Source: Mycobacteroides sp. LB1 (lineage in GTDB: Bacteria > Actinomycetota > Actinomycetes > Mycobacteriales > Mycobacteriaceae). From it: 64,000 nucleotides of DNA. The notes under the pieces are model-generated. The model was not told the origin of the DNA. It made no database searches and saw only the letters and a program-made list of their open reading frames with translations. Below are positions 56,060-64,000 of the stretch, in pieces; position 1 is the first letter of the stretch; each line of letters begins with the position of its first letter. The stretch is taken from assembly GCF_013449725.1 (NCBI RefSeq), contig NZ_JACCFF010000001.1, positions 558,001 to 622,000 of the forward strand, in the 5' to 3' direction. The translations under genes were made by a program, and so were the position numbers.

Positions 56060-57609
56060 CAGAAAAGGTTCCTGGGCTATTCACCATGGTGCTGCATACG
56101 CACCTACCGTGGCTCGCCAATCACGGACGCTGGCCGGTCGGCGAGGAATGGCTGTACCAATCCTGGTCGGCCGCGTATCTGCCACTGTTTAAGGTGCTGC
56201 GGACGCTGGCGGCCGAGGGCCGGGAGAACCTGATCACCCTTGGCATCACCCCCGTGGTGGCCGCACAGCTGGACGACCCACACTGCCTGACCGGGCTGTA
56301 CAGCTGGCTGGCCAACTGGCAACTGCGTGCCTTCGAGGCCGCCACCATCGCGAAAACCGATGCCGAACCGGGCACCGCGTCGAGCCCAGAAATGTTACGG
56401 GCCTTCGGTATTCGCGAATACCACAGCGCCACAGCCGCTCTCGATGAATTCGATGGGTACTGGCGCCACGGCGGCAGCGGTCCGCTGCGCAGTCTGATAG
56501 ACGCAAAAGCCATTGAGCTGCTGGGTGGTCCGCTCGCACATCCGTTCCAGCCGCTGCTAAACCCACGGCTACGCGAGTTCGCGTTGCGCGAGGGACTTGC
56601 CGACGCCGAACAGCGTTTCGGACATGCACCCACCGGCATCTGGGCACCCGAATGCGCCTATGCCCCAGGCATGGAGGAAGGCTACGCAGCGGCCGGGGTC
56701 AACCATTTCATGGTCGACGGACCGTCCCTGCAGGGCGACACCTCACTGGGTCGGCCGGTGGGCGACACCGATGTGGTGGCCTTTGGCCGCGACCTGGCGG
56801 TGAGCTACCGCGTGTGGTCGCCGAAGTCGGGGTATCCGGGTAACGCCGCCTACCGCGATTTCCACACCTACGACCACGACACCGGCCTCAAACCCGCCCG
56901 GGTCACCGGACGCAACGTGGCCTCGGAAGCCAAGGCGCCATACGAGCCAGAGCGCGCCGACGCCGCGATCGACGTCCATGTCCGCGATTTCGTGGACACC
57001 GTGCGCCAGCGCCTCATCTCAGAGTCCGATCGGATCGGCCGACCCGCGCATGTCATCGCCGCCTTCGACACCGAGTTGTACGGGCACTGGTGGTACGAGG
57101 GGCCGGCCTGGCTCGAGCGGGTGCTGCGGGCATTGCCCGAGGCAGGTGTCCAGGTGGGCACCCTGGAACAGGCCCGCGCACAGGGGTACGTGGGCAAGCC
57201 CATCGACTTGCCTGCCAGTTCATGGGGTTCCGGTAAGGATTGGCATGTCTGGAATGGCGAGAAGGTGGCCGACCTCGTGCAGCTGAACACCGAGGTGGTC
57301 GACACCGCCCTCGCTGCGGTCGACAAGGCCCTGCACGAGCAGCCCGCGCCGCATACCCGCAATCGGGTGGCCGATCAGATCCTGCGTGAAGCCCTGCTGA
57401 CCGTATCGAGCGACTGGCCCTTCATGGTCAGCAAGGATTCGGCCGCCGATTACGCGCGCTACCGTGCTCATCTCCATGCGCACGCCACCCGCGAGATCTC
57501 TGCGGCGCTCGCCAGCGGAAGACAGGACGCCGCAATCCGCCTGGCGGACGGGTGGAATCGTGCTGACGGGCTGTTCGGCGCACTCGATGCCAGGAGGCTG
57601 CCCCGATGA
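56056..57609 (+). CDS. GH57 alpha-1,4-glucan branching enzyme (Rv3031 homologue)
   Basis: The 517-residue GH57 enzyme starts FTMVLHTHLPWLANHG with the family HxH. The nucleophile Glu199 is in GIWAPECAYAPGMEEGYA and the acid Asp338 in AFDTELYGHWWYEGP. It makes alpha-1,6 branches. GTG 56056 overlaps the methyltransferase stop by 4 bp; a longer open frame upstream runs through that gene in another frame and is rejected. In mycobacteria the pair is involved in methylglucose lipopolysaccharide and glycogen-type polymers. Confidence 0.93.
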   Translation: MTEKVPGLFTMVLHTHLPWLANHGRWPVGEEWLYQSWSAAYLPLFKVLRTLAAEGRENLITLGITPVVAAQLDDPHCLTGLYSWLANWQLRAFEAATIAKTDAEPGTASSPEMLRAFGIREYHSATAALDEFDGYWRHGGSGPLRSLIDAKAIELLGGPLAHPFQPLLNPRLREFALREGLADAEQRFGHAPTGIWAPECAYAPGMEEGYAAAGVNHFMVDGPSLQGDTSLGRPVGDTDVVAFGRDLAVSYRVWSPKSGYPGNAAYRDFHTYDHDTGLKPARVTGRNVASEAKAPYEPERADAAIDVHVRDFVDTVRQRLISESDRIGRPAHVIAAFDTELYGHWWYEGPAWLERVLRALPEAGVQVGTLEQARAQGYVGKPIDLPASSWGSGKDWHVWNGEKVADLVQLNTEVVDTALAAVDKALHEQPAPHTRNRVADQILREALLTVSSDWPFMVSKDSAADYARYRAHLHAHATREISAALASGRQDAAIRLADGWNRADGLFGALDARRLPR

Positions 57610-57637
57610 ACACGGTCTTCGCCCGAGAGGCTCATCT

Positions 57638-58882
57638 ATGAGAATCCTGATGGTCTCCTGGGAGTACCCACCGGTGGTGATCGGTGGGCTCGGCCGGCAT
57701 GTGCACCACCTGTCCACTGAGCTGGCCGCAGCAGGCCACGACGTCGTGGTGCTCACCCGGCGCCCCTCCGGCACGGACCCCGCCAGCCACCCGACCACCG
57801 ATGAGGTTTACGAGGGCGTGCGGGTTGTCGCGGCCGCCGAAGACCCGCATGACTTCGATTTCGGCACCGACATGATGGCCTGGACCTTGGCCATGGGCCA
57901 TGCGATGGTGCGGGCGGGTTTAGCCTTGGCTCTCAAGGGATCTGGCGATTGGCACCCCGATGTGGTGCACGCCCACGACTGGCTGGTCGCCCACCCGGCA
58001 ATCACCCTTGCCGAGCATTTCGATGTACCGCTGGTGTCGACGCTGCACGCCACCGAGGCGGGCCGGCATAGCGGCTGGGTGTCGGGACGCATCAGCAGGC
58101 AGGTGCATTCGGTGGAATGGTGGCTGGCCCGCGAATCGGACTCGCTGATCACCTGCTCGGCATCGATGCTGGACGAAGTGACCGAACTGTTCGGGCCCGA
58201 GCTACCGCAGGTCCATGTCATCCGCAATGGAATCGATGTCACCCGTTGGGTATTCGCACCGCGGCTAGCCTCCGACGGGTCTCCTCCCGTACTGCTTTTT
58301 GTGGGACGGCTCGAATACGAGAAGGGTATCCACGACGCCATCGCGGCGCTGCCCAAGATTCGCCGCTCGCACCCGGGGACGGTGTTGACGGTCGCAGGTG
58401 ATGGCACGCAACAGGATTGGCTCCTCGAACAGGCGCGCAAGCACAAGGTCGTCAAGTCCGTTCAGTTCCTGGGCAACCTGGACCACGAGGGACTATTGCA
58501 ATGGCTGCATCGCGCCGACGCCATCCTGCTGCCCAGCCACTACGAGCCGTTCGGCATCGTGGCGCTGGAGGCCGCGGCCGCGGGTACTCCCCTGGTGACC
58601 TCAACCGTCGGCGGGCTCGGTGAGGCCGTCATCGACGGCGAGACCGGATTGTCCTTCACCCCACGCGATGTGGCAGGCATCGCGGATGCGGTCAAACGCA
58701 CCCTCGACGATCCGACCGCCGCCGCCGAACGGGCCGTAGCGGCACGGGCTCGGCTCACCGCGGACTTCGACTGGGCCACCGTGGCCGACGAAACAGCTCA
58801 GGTGTACTTGGCCGCCAAACGCCGCGAACGGGAACCATTGGGCCGCAGCGTCATCGTCGAGCGCCCGCTGCCGGACCGGTAG
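57638..58882 (+). CDS. GT4 alpha-1,4-glucosyltransferase (Rv3032 homologue)
   Basis: The 414-residue GT-B enzyme has the N-terminal MVSWEYPPVVIGGLGRHVHH and the C-terminal GT4 block PSHYEPFGIVALEAAAAGTP. Length equals the M. tuberculosis enzyme, which elongates the glucan of methylglucose lipopolysaccharide. ATG 57638 follows a GAGAGG site, 29 bp after the branching enzyme gene. The GT5-like glycine loop GGLG binds the nucleotide sugar. Confidence 0.93.
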   Translation: MRILMVSWEYPPVVIGGLGRHVHHLSTELAAAGHDVVVLTRRPSGTDPASHPTTDEVYEGVRVVAAAEDPHDFDFGTDMMAWTLAMGHAMVRAGLALALKGSGDWHPDVVHAHDWLVAHPAITLAEHFDVPLVSTLHATEAGRHSGWVSGRISRQVHSVEWWLARESDSLITCSASMLDEVTELFGPELPQVHVIRNGIDVTRWVFAPRLASDGSPPVLLFVGRLEYEKGIHDAIAALPKIRRSHPGTVLTVAGDGTQQDWLLEQARKHKVVKSVQFLGNLDHEGLLQWLHRADAILLPSHYEPFGIVALEAAAAGTPLVTSTVGGLGEAVIDGETGLSFTPRDVAGIADAVKRTLDDPTAAAERAVAARARLTADFDWATVADETAQVYLAAKRREREPLGRSVIVERPLPDR

Positions 58883-58888
58883 AGGCAC

Positions 58889-61800
58889 GTGACCATCAAT
58901 ACACCCCCCGCTTGCGAGACCGACGCGGCGGCCCGGGCGGCAACACTGCTTGAGTCCGACCCTCAATTCCGGGCGGCCACGCCCGATCCGAATGTCATGG
59001 ACTCCCTGCTGGTGCCCGGCCTGCGGTTGTCCCAGGTGCTCCACGCCCTGCTCACCGGTTACGCCGACCGGCCCGTGATGGGGTTCCGGTCCCGCGAATC
59101 GGTCGTCGACCCCACGACCGGCCGTACGGTCGACCGCCTGCTGCCCGCCTTCCATACCATCAGCTACGGGCAGCTTCTCGACGATATCTCGGCCATTCTC
59201 GCGGAGTGGCAGCACGGCCCCAATGCCATTGGCGCCGGTGACTTCGTCGCCACCATCGGCTTCTCCAGCCCCGACTATGTCACCCTCGACCTCGCCGCCC
59301 TGATGAATGGGTGTGTGTCGATTCCATTGCAACACAACACATCTTTGGCGCAGCTGCGCATGATGCTGGAGGAGACAAACCCGCGGTTGGTGGCAGCGAG
59401 CGCCGATTGCCTGGAACTCGCGGTGGAGGCCGCGCTGGGGTCACCGGATTTGCGGCGGGTGGTGGTATTCGACTACCGCCCCGATACTGACGATCACCGC
59501 GAGAAGCTCGCCGCAGCAAGGGATCGTCTACGCGCGGCCGGTACAGAAGTCACCGTCGAGCCGCTCGCGGACGTCATCGCAAAGGGGCGGCAACTGCCCG
59601 AACCCGCGCTGTACACCGACGGCGACGACCAGCGCACCGCGCTGATCATGTACACCTCGGGCAGCACCGGCGCCCCCAAGGGCGCAATGTTCACGGAGTG
59701 GACGGTGACCCGATTCTGGTCCTCGGGTGCGGCACCGAACCGGGACACCCCGATCATCAACGTCAACTTCCTGCCGCTCAACCACCTCGCGGGCCGTGTC
59801 GGACTGCTGACCGCCTTCATACCCGGTGGCACCTGTTACTTCGTTCCCGAGAGCGATCTGTCCACCCTCTTCGAGGACTGGCAGCTGGTGCGCCCCACGT
59901 ACATGGGCGTGGTCCCGCGGGTGGTCGACATGCTTTTCCAGCACTACCAAACGCGCATGGATTCGTTCATTGCCGACGGAGCCGACCCCGAGTCGGCCGA
60001 TCGTAGTGCGAAAACCGAACTGCGCGAAGATGTTCTGGGCGGACGCGTGGTCGCGGGCATGCTCGCCACGGCGCCACTGTCCCCCGAAATGAAATCCTTC
60101 CTGGAATCCGCACTCCACTTCCATCTGCTCGATCTATATGGCTTGACCGAGGTGGGCGGCGTGTTCCGGGATGGCAAGATCTCTCGTCCACCGGTGCTCG
60201 ACTACAAGCTCGTCGATGTACCCGAACTCGGGTACTACACCACCGACAAGCCGCATCCGCGTGGCGAATTGCTCGTCAAGAGTGCCACCGCAACGCCCGG
60301 GTATTACAAACGTCCCGATGTCACGGCCGAGGTTTTCGACGCCGACGGCTATTACCGGACCGGCGATGTCATGGCGGAGATCGCTCCCGACGAGCTGGTG
60401 TACGTGGATAGGCGCAACAACGTCATCAAGCTTGCCCAGGGTGAGTTCGTTGCAGTGGCCAACCTGGAGACGGTGTACGTCGGCGCACCGCTGGTCCGCC
60501 AGATCTTCGTCTACGGCAACAGTGAACGCGCCTACCTGCTGGCGGTCGTCGCGCCCACCGAGGAGGCGTTGCGCGGACACCCCGACCCCGTCGACCTCAA
60601 AAACACGATCCGGGAATCGCTGCGGCGGACCGCTCGCGCCAACCACCTACACTCGTACGAACTCCCGGCCGACTTCATCATCGAGACCACGCCGTTCACC
60701 ATCGAAAGCGGCATGCTTGCGGCCGTCGGTAAGCCCATACGCCCCAAGATGATCGAGCATTACGGGGATCGGCTTGAACAGCTCTACGTCGACCTCGCCG
60801 AGGCCCGCGTCGAAGAGCTGCGGCAGCTGCGGGATACCGCACAACAGCGCCCCATCATCGAAACCGTCACCGAGGCCGCTCGGGCACTGCTCGGCATGTC
60901 CGGGGATGCCGTGCGCCCCGACAACCACTTCATCGATCTCGGTGGAGACTCGCTGTCGGCATTGACCTTTTCCAACCTGCTGCGCGATCTCTTTGACGTC
61001 GAGGTGCCGGTTGGCGTGATTACCGGTCCCGCCGCCGATCTGCGGACCCTTGCCGATTACATCGAGACGGAGCGCGAAAACAACACCGCCACCGCCGCCG
61101 GTGTGCATGGGCCGGACGCCTCGGTCGTCAGCGCCGCCGACCTCACCCTGGACAAGTTCATCGACTCCGAAATACTCAGCAACGCTTCAGAATTGGATAA
61201 GCCCGCGTGCGTGGTCAGCACCGTGTTGCTCACCGGCGCCAACGGATATCTCGGACGGTTCCTCTGTCTGGAGTGGCTGCAGCGGCTGGCGCAGTCCGAT
61301 GGGCAGCTGATCTGTCTGGTCCGTGGCGAGAGTGACGCCGACGCCCTGGCACGGCTCGAGGCCGCGTACGGCGACACGGATCCGGCACTGCTCAGCGAGT
61401 TTCGCGCGTTGGCGCAGAGACACCTACGGGTGATCGCTGCCGATATTGCCCAGCCCCGTCTCGGCCTAGATGACGCGACCTGGGAGCAGCTGGCTCGGGA
61501 AGTCGACAAGATCGTCCATCCCGCCGCACTGGTAAATCATGTGCTTCCTTACAACCAGTTGTTCGGTCCCAATGTCTTTGGCACAGCGGAGGTCATCCGC
61601 TTGGCGTTGACCACCCGGATGAAACCGGTGACGTACCTGTCGACGATGGCGGTCGCCATGACGGTGCCTGATTTCGACGAGGACGGGGACATCCGCACGG
61701 TGAGCCCCATCCGGCCCGTCGGCGCGGGCTACGCCAACGGTTACGCCAACAGCAAGTGGGCCGGCGAGGTGCTGCTACGGGAGGCACATGATCTGTGCGG

Positions 61801-62404
61801 CCTGCCTGCCGCCGTCTTCCGCTCCGACATGATCCTCACCCACCGCCGATACAGCGGTCAGCTCAATGTCACCGACGCCTTCACCCGCATGCTGCTGAGC
61901 CTGGTCCTCACCGGTATCGCCCCGCGCAGCTTCTACCAGGGCGATGGCGGCGGCTCCCGACCGCGAGCCCATTACGAGGGACTGCCAGTCGATTTCGTCG
62001 CCGAGGCCATCACCACCTTGGGGCTGGCCACCATCGAGGGCTTCCGCTCCTACGACGTCATGAACCCGCACGATGACGGCATCTCGGTGGATACCTTTGT
62101 CGACTGGCTGGTCGAAGATGGTCATTCCATCGACATCATCGACGACTACGACGAATGGCTGTCGCGATTCGAGACGGCGTTGCGAAGCCTGTCGGACGAA
62201 CAACGACGTGCCTCGGTGCTTCCACTCCTTGATGCCTACCGGGCGCCGGGCCACCCGCGCCGCGGCGCCGCCGCGCCCACCGATGTGTTTCGGAAGGCCG
62301 TGCAGGACCACAACATCGGAGGCGAGAGCGCCGATATTCCGCAGATCGATCGCGCGCTCATCGCCAAGTACATATCGGACCTGCGCGCACACGGGCTGCT
62401 CTGA
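58889..62404 (+). CDS. car: carboxylic acid reductase
   Basis: The 1171-residue three-domain enzyme reduces carboxylic acids to aldehydes with ATP and NADPH. Domains in order are an adenylation domain (MYTSGSTGAPKGAMFTEW, about 250-270), a carrier domain with the phosphopantetheine Ser688 in IDLGGDSLSALTF, and a reductase domain with GANGYLG at 783-789 and YANSKWAGEVLL. It needs a phosphopantetheinyl transferase from elsewhere. GTG 58889 lies 6 bp after the glucosyltransferase stop, so it may be cotranscribed. Related to Rv2590 (FadD9). Confidence 0.95.
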   Translation: MTINTPPACETDAAARAATLLESDPQFRAATPDPNVMDSLLVPGLRLSQVLHALLTGYADRPVMGFRSRESVVDPTTGRTVDRLLPAFHTISYGQLLDDISAILAEWQHGPNAIGAGDFVATIGFSSPDYVTLDLAALMNGCVSIPLQHNTSLAQLRMMLEETNPRLVAASADCLELAVEAALGSPDLRRVVVFDYRPDTDDHREKLAAARDRLRAAGTEVTVEPLADVIAKGRQLPEPALYTDGDDQRTALIMYTSGSTGAPKGAMFTEWTVTRFWSSGAAPNRDTPIINVNFLPLNHLAGRVGLLTAFIPGGTCYFVPESDLSTLFEDWQLVRPTYMGVVPRVVDMLFQHYQTRMDSFIADGADPESADRSAKTELREDVLGGRVVAGMLATAPLSPEMKSFLESALHFHLLDLYGLTEVGGVFRDGKISRPPVLDYKLVDVPELGYYTTDKPHPRGELLVKSATATPGYYKRPDVTAEVFDADGYYRTGDVMAEIAPDELVYVDRRNNVIKLAQGEFVAVANLETVYVGAPLVRQIFVYGNSERAYLLAVVAPTEEALRGHPDPVDLKNTIRESLRRTARANHLHSYELPADFIIETTPFTIESGMLAAVGKPIRPKMIEHYGDRLEQLYVDLAEARVEELRQLRDTAQQRPIIETVTEAARALLGMSGDAVRPDNHFIDLGGDSLSALTFSNLLRDLFDVEVPVGVITGPAADLRTLADYIETERENNTATAAGVHGPDASVVSAADLTLDKFIDSEILSNASELDKPACVVSTVLLTGANGYLGRFLCLEWLQRLAQSDGQLICLVRGESDADALARLEAAYGDTDPALLSEFRALAQRHLRVIAADIAQPRLGLDDATWEQLAREVDKIVHPAALVNHVLPYNQLFGPNVFGTAEVIRLALTTRMKPVTYLSTMAVAMTVPDFDEDGDIRTVSPIRPVGAGYANGYANSKWAGEVLLREAHDLCGLPAAVFRSDMILTHRRYSGQLNVTDAFTRMLLSLVLTGIAPRSFYQGDGGGSRPRAHYEGLPVDFVAEAITTLGLATIEGFRSYDVMNPHDDGISVDTFVDWLVEDGHSIDIIDDYDEWLSRFETALRSLSDEQRRASVLPLLDAYRAPGHPRRGAAAPTDVFRKAVQDHNIGGESADIPQIDRALIAKYISDLRAHGLL

Positions 62405-62430
62405 TCCCGATCGGCCGGATGACATCGGGA
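62405..62430. terminator. possible terminator after car
   Basis: TCCCGAT and ATCGGGA form a perfect 7-bp stem with a 12-nt loop directly after the car stop, before the convergent SRPBCC gene. Confidence 0.4.
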
Positions 62431-62447
62431 GTGGTTGTGACACAGAA

Positions 62448-62924
62448 CTATCCCCGGGTGTAGGCAGGCCCCTCCGGCAGCAGGTGCTTGTCGACGAGCT
62501 TGTGCCAACGTCGTTGCCGATACCGGAATATCGCCGTGGCCGCCTCGGCGGCCACGGGTGTGAGGAAGCCGGCGTCGATATCGATCCGATCGCTATACCG
62601 GCAGCGACGATCACCTATCGGTTCCACGTGCAGAGTGTGATTCCAGGTACGCAGGATTCCCCCGCCTTCGTTGGTCCGTACGGTTCGACTCTCCTCGTCG
62701 ACCTCCACCACGTGAATCGTGTGCCGGTACAACGGGATCAGATGCAGACCCCATAACCAAGCGGATCCGCGCTCGCCTATCCGCATGGGCTCGGTACGCC
62801 CCGAGAGCGCCGGAATGCCGAATATGCCACGGCACAGGTACAGGAAGGTTCCGGCGTATTGCATCGCGCCCCACACCCGGTCGGCGTCGGTGGGCAGTTC
62901 GGTCTCCAGATACACCGTCTTCAT
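62448..62924 (-). CDS. SRPBCC-superfamily protein
   Basis: The 158-residue START/polyketide-cyclase-like protein starts TVYLETELPTDADRVWGAMQ, typical of the fold, with strands GSAWLWGLHLIPLYRHTIHV and TWNHTLHVEPIGDRRCRYSD. It is likely a small hydrophobic-ligand binding protein. It is divergent from the TetR gene, whose likely operator sits between them, so it is the probable target. Confidence 0.8.
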   Translation of the reverse strand: MKTVYLETELPTDADRVWGAMQYAGTFLYLCRGIFGIPALSGRTEPMRIGERGSAWLWGLHLIPLYRHTIHVVEVDEESRTVRTNEGGGILRTWNHTLHVEPIGDRRCRYSDRIDIDAGFLTPVAAEAATAIFRYRQRRWHKLVDKHLLPEGPAYTRG

Positions 62925-62963
62925 CGGCGTCTCCTTTCATTACAGCAGCTCAGCCACTATTAT

Positions 62964-62997
62964 GAGTAATTACTCGCATTTGTGGTACTCGCATTTG
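62964..62997. promoter_or_regulatory. TetR operator with palindrome and direct repeats
   Basis: GAGTAATTACTC (62964-62975) is a perfect palindrome. TACTCGCATTTG occurs twice (62971-62982 and 62986-62997) with a 15-bp period, so there are three half-sites in 34 bp. The region separates the SRPBCC gene from the TetR gene. Confidence 0.7.
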
Positions 62998-63014
62998 AAG
63001 GAGATGACGACACC

Positions 63015-63626
63015 GTGCCCGGCCCCCGACTACAGCCCCGCAAGCAGCCACGACAGGATCGCGCCGGGGCCACCCGGCAGCGCATCCTGGATGCCGCTGC
63101 TCACGTTTTCGCCGACTTCGGATATGCGGCCGGCACCACCAACCGGATCGCGGAACGGGCCGAAATTTCCATCGGCTCGCTGTATCAGTACTTCCCCAAC
63201 AAGGACTCCATCCTCGTCGAGCTCATGACCTCCCACACCGAGGATGGGTTTGCGCTCATTCAACGGCATCTCACTGCGGGACTACCGGATTCGATCGAAG
63301 GTATGCTTCGGATCTTTGTCAGAGCGGCCATCGACAACCATCGCGACAACCCGAGACTGCATAGGGTGCTGTTTGAAGAGGCGCCGCGACCACCCGAGTT
63401 TCTTGCTCTGCTGCACCGGTCCGAGGATGCCGTCGTCGCTGCGGCCGAGGCAATTCTGGCGGCACATCCCGATGTCCGGGTAACCGAAACATCCACAGCG
63501 GCAAGGATGGTGGTGGCGACCATCGAATCATTGGTACACCGCCTGGTGGCGGGCCCGCGACCCATCGACCCGGCTCCGTTCGAGGACGAGCTGGTCAGCA
63601 TGCTGACCCGCTACCTGACGGGCTGA
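63015..63626 (+). CDS. TetR-family transcriptional regulator
   Basis: The 203-residue protein has a TetR DNA-binding domain: TRQRILDAAAHVFADFGYAA, then NRIAERAEISIGSLYQYFPN and KDSILVELM. GTG 63015 is preferred because GGAG lies at the right distance; GTG 62982 falls inside the operator. It probably represses itself and the divergent SRPBCC gene. The ligand is unknown. Confidence 0.9.
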   Translation: MPGPRLQPRKQPRQDRAGATRQRILDAAAHVFADFGYAAGTTNRIAERAEISIGSLYQYFPNKDSILVELMTSHTEDGFALIQRHLTAGLPDSIEGMLRIFVRAAIDNHRDNPRLHRVLFEEAPRPPEFLALLHRSEDAVVAAAEAILAAHPDVRVTETSTAARMVVATIESLVHRLVAGPRPIDPAPFEDELVSMLTRYLTG

Positions 63627-63629
63627 GGA

Positions 63630-64000
63630 TCAATGCAAACGGTCGGCAATCTGCCCGTGCTCACCGAACAACTCGGCATTCCACCTCGCAATGAGCTCCG
63701 TGTTGTCAACCTCATTGGGGTGAAAGTCCTTGCGGTTGTACGACAGTAGTCGCCGAAAGACCGCTCGCGAGAAGAAGGGGGCGCCGAAAAATCGGACGGC
63801 ACTCCGATAGTGGATCTTGGGATTGTAGAAGTCTCGGTCGCGAAACAGTGACATGTACGTCGCACACCCGGCGGACGCAAGAAACGCAAGAGTGGTGAAC
63901 CACATCACGAGAACCCGCATCCGATGGGTGCCGCCGACAGCCTTGTACACGTCGAAGGCGACCGCACGGTGCTCGGATTCCTCCAGCGCATGCCACAGCA
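63630..64000 (-). CDS. metal-dependent hydrolase family (PF10118-like), 3' part
   Basis: The frame is open to the window edge, so only the C-terminal 123 residues or so are seen. WHALEESEHRAVAFDVYKAV near the edge contains an ExxEH helix typical of the predicted metal-dependent hydrolases of PF10118, related to ferritin-like folds. A hydrophobic helix follows (VLVMWFTTLAFLASAGCATY) and then a basic C-terminus. It ends 3 bp after the convergent TetR gene. Function unknown. Confidence 0.78.
   Translation of the reverse strand, partial: LWHALEESEHRAVAFDVYKAVGGTHRMRVLVMWFTTLAFLASAGCATYMSLFRDRDFYNPKIHYRSAVRFFGAPFFSRAVFRRLLSYNRKDFHPNEVDNTELIARWNAELFGEHGQIADRLH

Overview
The window is chromosomal DNA from a high-GC mycobacterium. 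It is most likely a rapid grower of the Mycobacteroides (abscessus/chelonae) type, although the species is inferred rather than proven. The backbone follows the order of the M. tuberculosis block Rv3001c-Rv3032: ilvC, ilvN, ilvB, cfp6, DoxX protein, lppZ, gatB, pfkA, gatA, gatC, ACT protein, ligA, MetE-like protein, mnmA, cysteine desulfurase, PlsC and GNAT acyltransferases, etfA, etfB, methyltransferase, GH57 branching enzyme and GT4 glucosyltransferase. Genes not in that block sit between these backbone genes.

Region by region. 1-7.7 kb is accessory: two ABC1-type atypical kinases overlapping each other and a P450, an ArsR-type regulator, a DUF2236 (MpaB/Lcp-like) oxygenase, a DUF2752 membrane protein, a secreted Pro-rich protein and a TetR regulator. 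7.7-11.8 kb is the branched-chain amino acid operon ilvB-ilvN-ilvC, preceded by a transcription attenuator with an apparently leaderless 16-residue peptide (LLVVI), then cfp6. 11.8-20 kb is an inserted amine/amino-acid catabolism locus: Lrp regulator, class III aminotransferase, saccharopine-dehydrogenase-like protein, divergent aldehyde dehydrogenase, MarR plus FAD monooxygenase, and an APC permease. 20-29.3 kb holds DoxX, lppZ, gatB, pfkA, a type-B carboxylesterase, gatA, gatC and an ACT protein. 29.3-42.2 kb holds a GT39-like membrane glycosyltransferase, ligA, three tandem secreted trypsin-like proteases, a crotonase, a MarR/serine hydrolase pair, bluB with a MetE-like protein, and a purine permease. 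42.3-48.4 kb holds an acyl-ACP desaturase, a secreted SGNH hydrolase, mnmA, cysteine desulfurase and the acyltransferase pair. 48.4-53.2 kb is accessory: an NmrA-like protein, a broken cupin gene, a large LuxR regulator and a membrane protein. 53.2-58.9 kb holds etfB/etfA and the three methylglucose-lipopolysaccharide-type genes. 58.9-64 kb holds a carboxylic acid reductase, an SRPBCC protein, a TetR regulator and a partial metal-dependent hydrolase.

The most interesting signals are: a 27-bp coding repeat (protein DPLRASGSS) found four times near the start codons of three unrelated genes, with a GNRA-type hairpin loop kept in all copies; the ilvB attenuator; several clear palindromic operators between divergent regulator/enzyme pairs; a tandem array of three secreted serine proteases; and a cupin gene destroyed by an internal deletion. 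I saw no tRNA, rRNA, insertion sequence or CRISPR array. No stretch over 300 bases lacks a gene or gene remnant.
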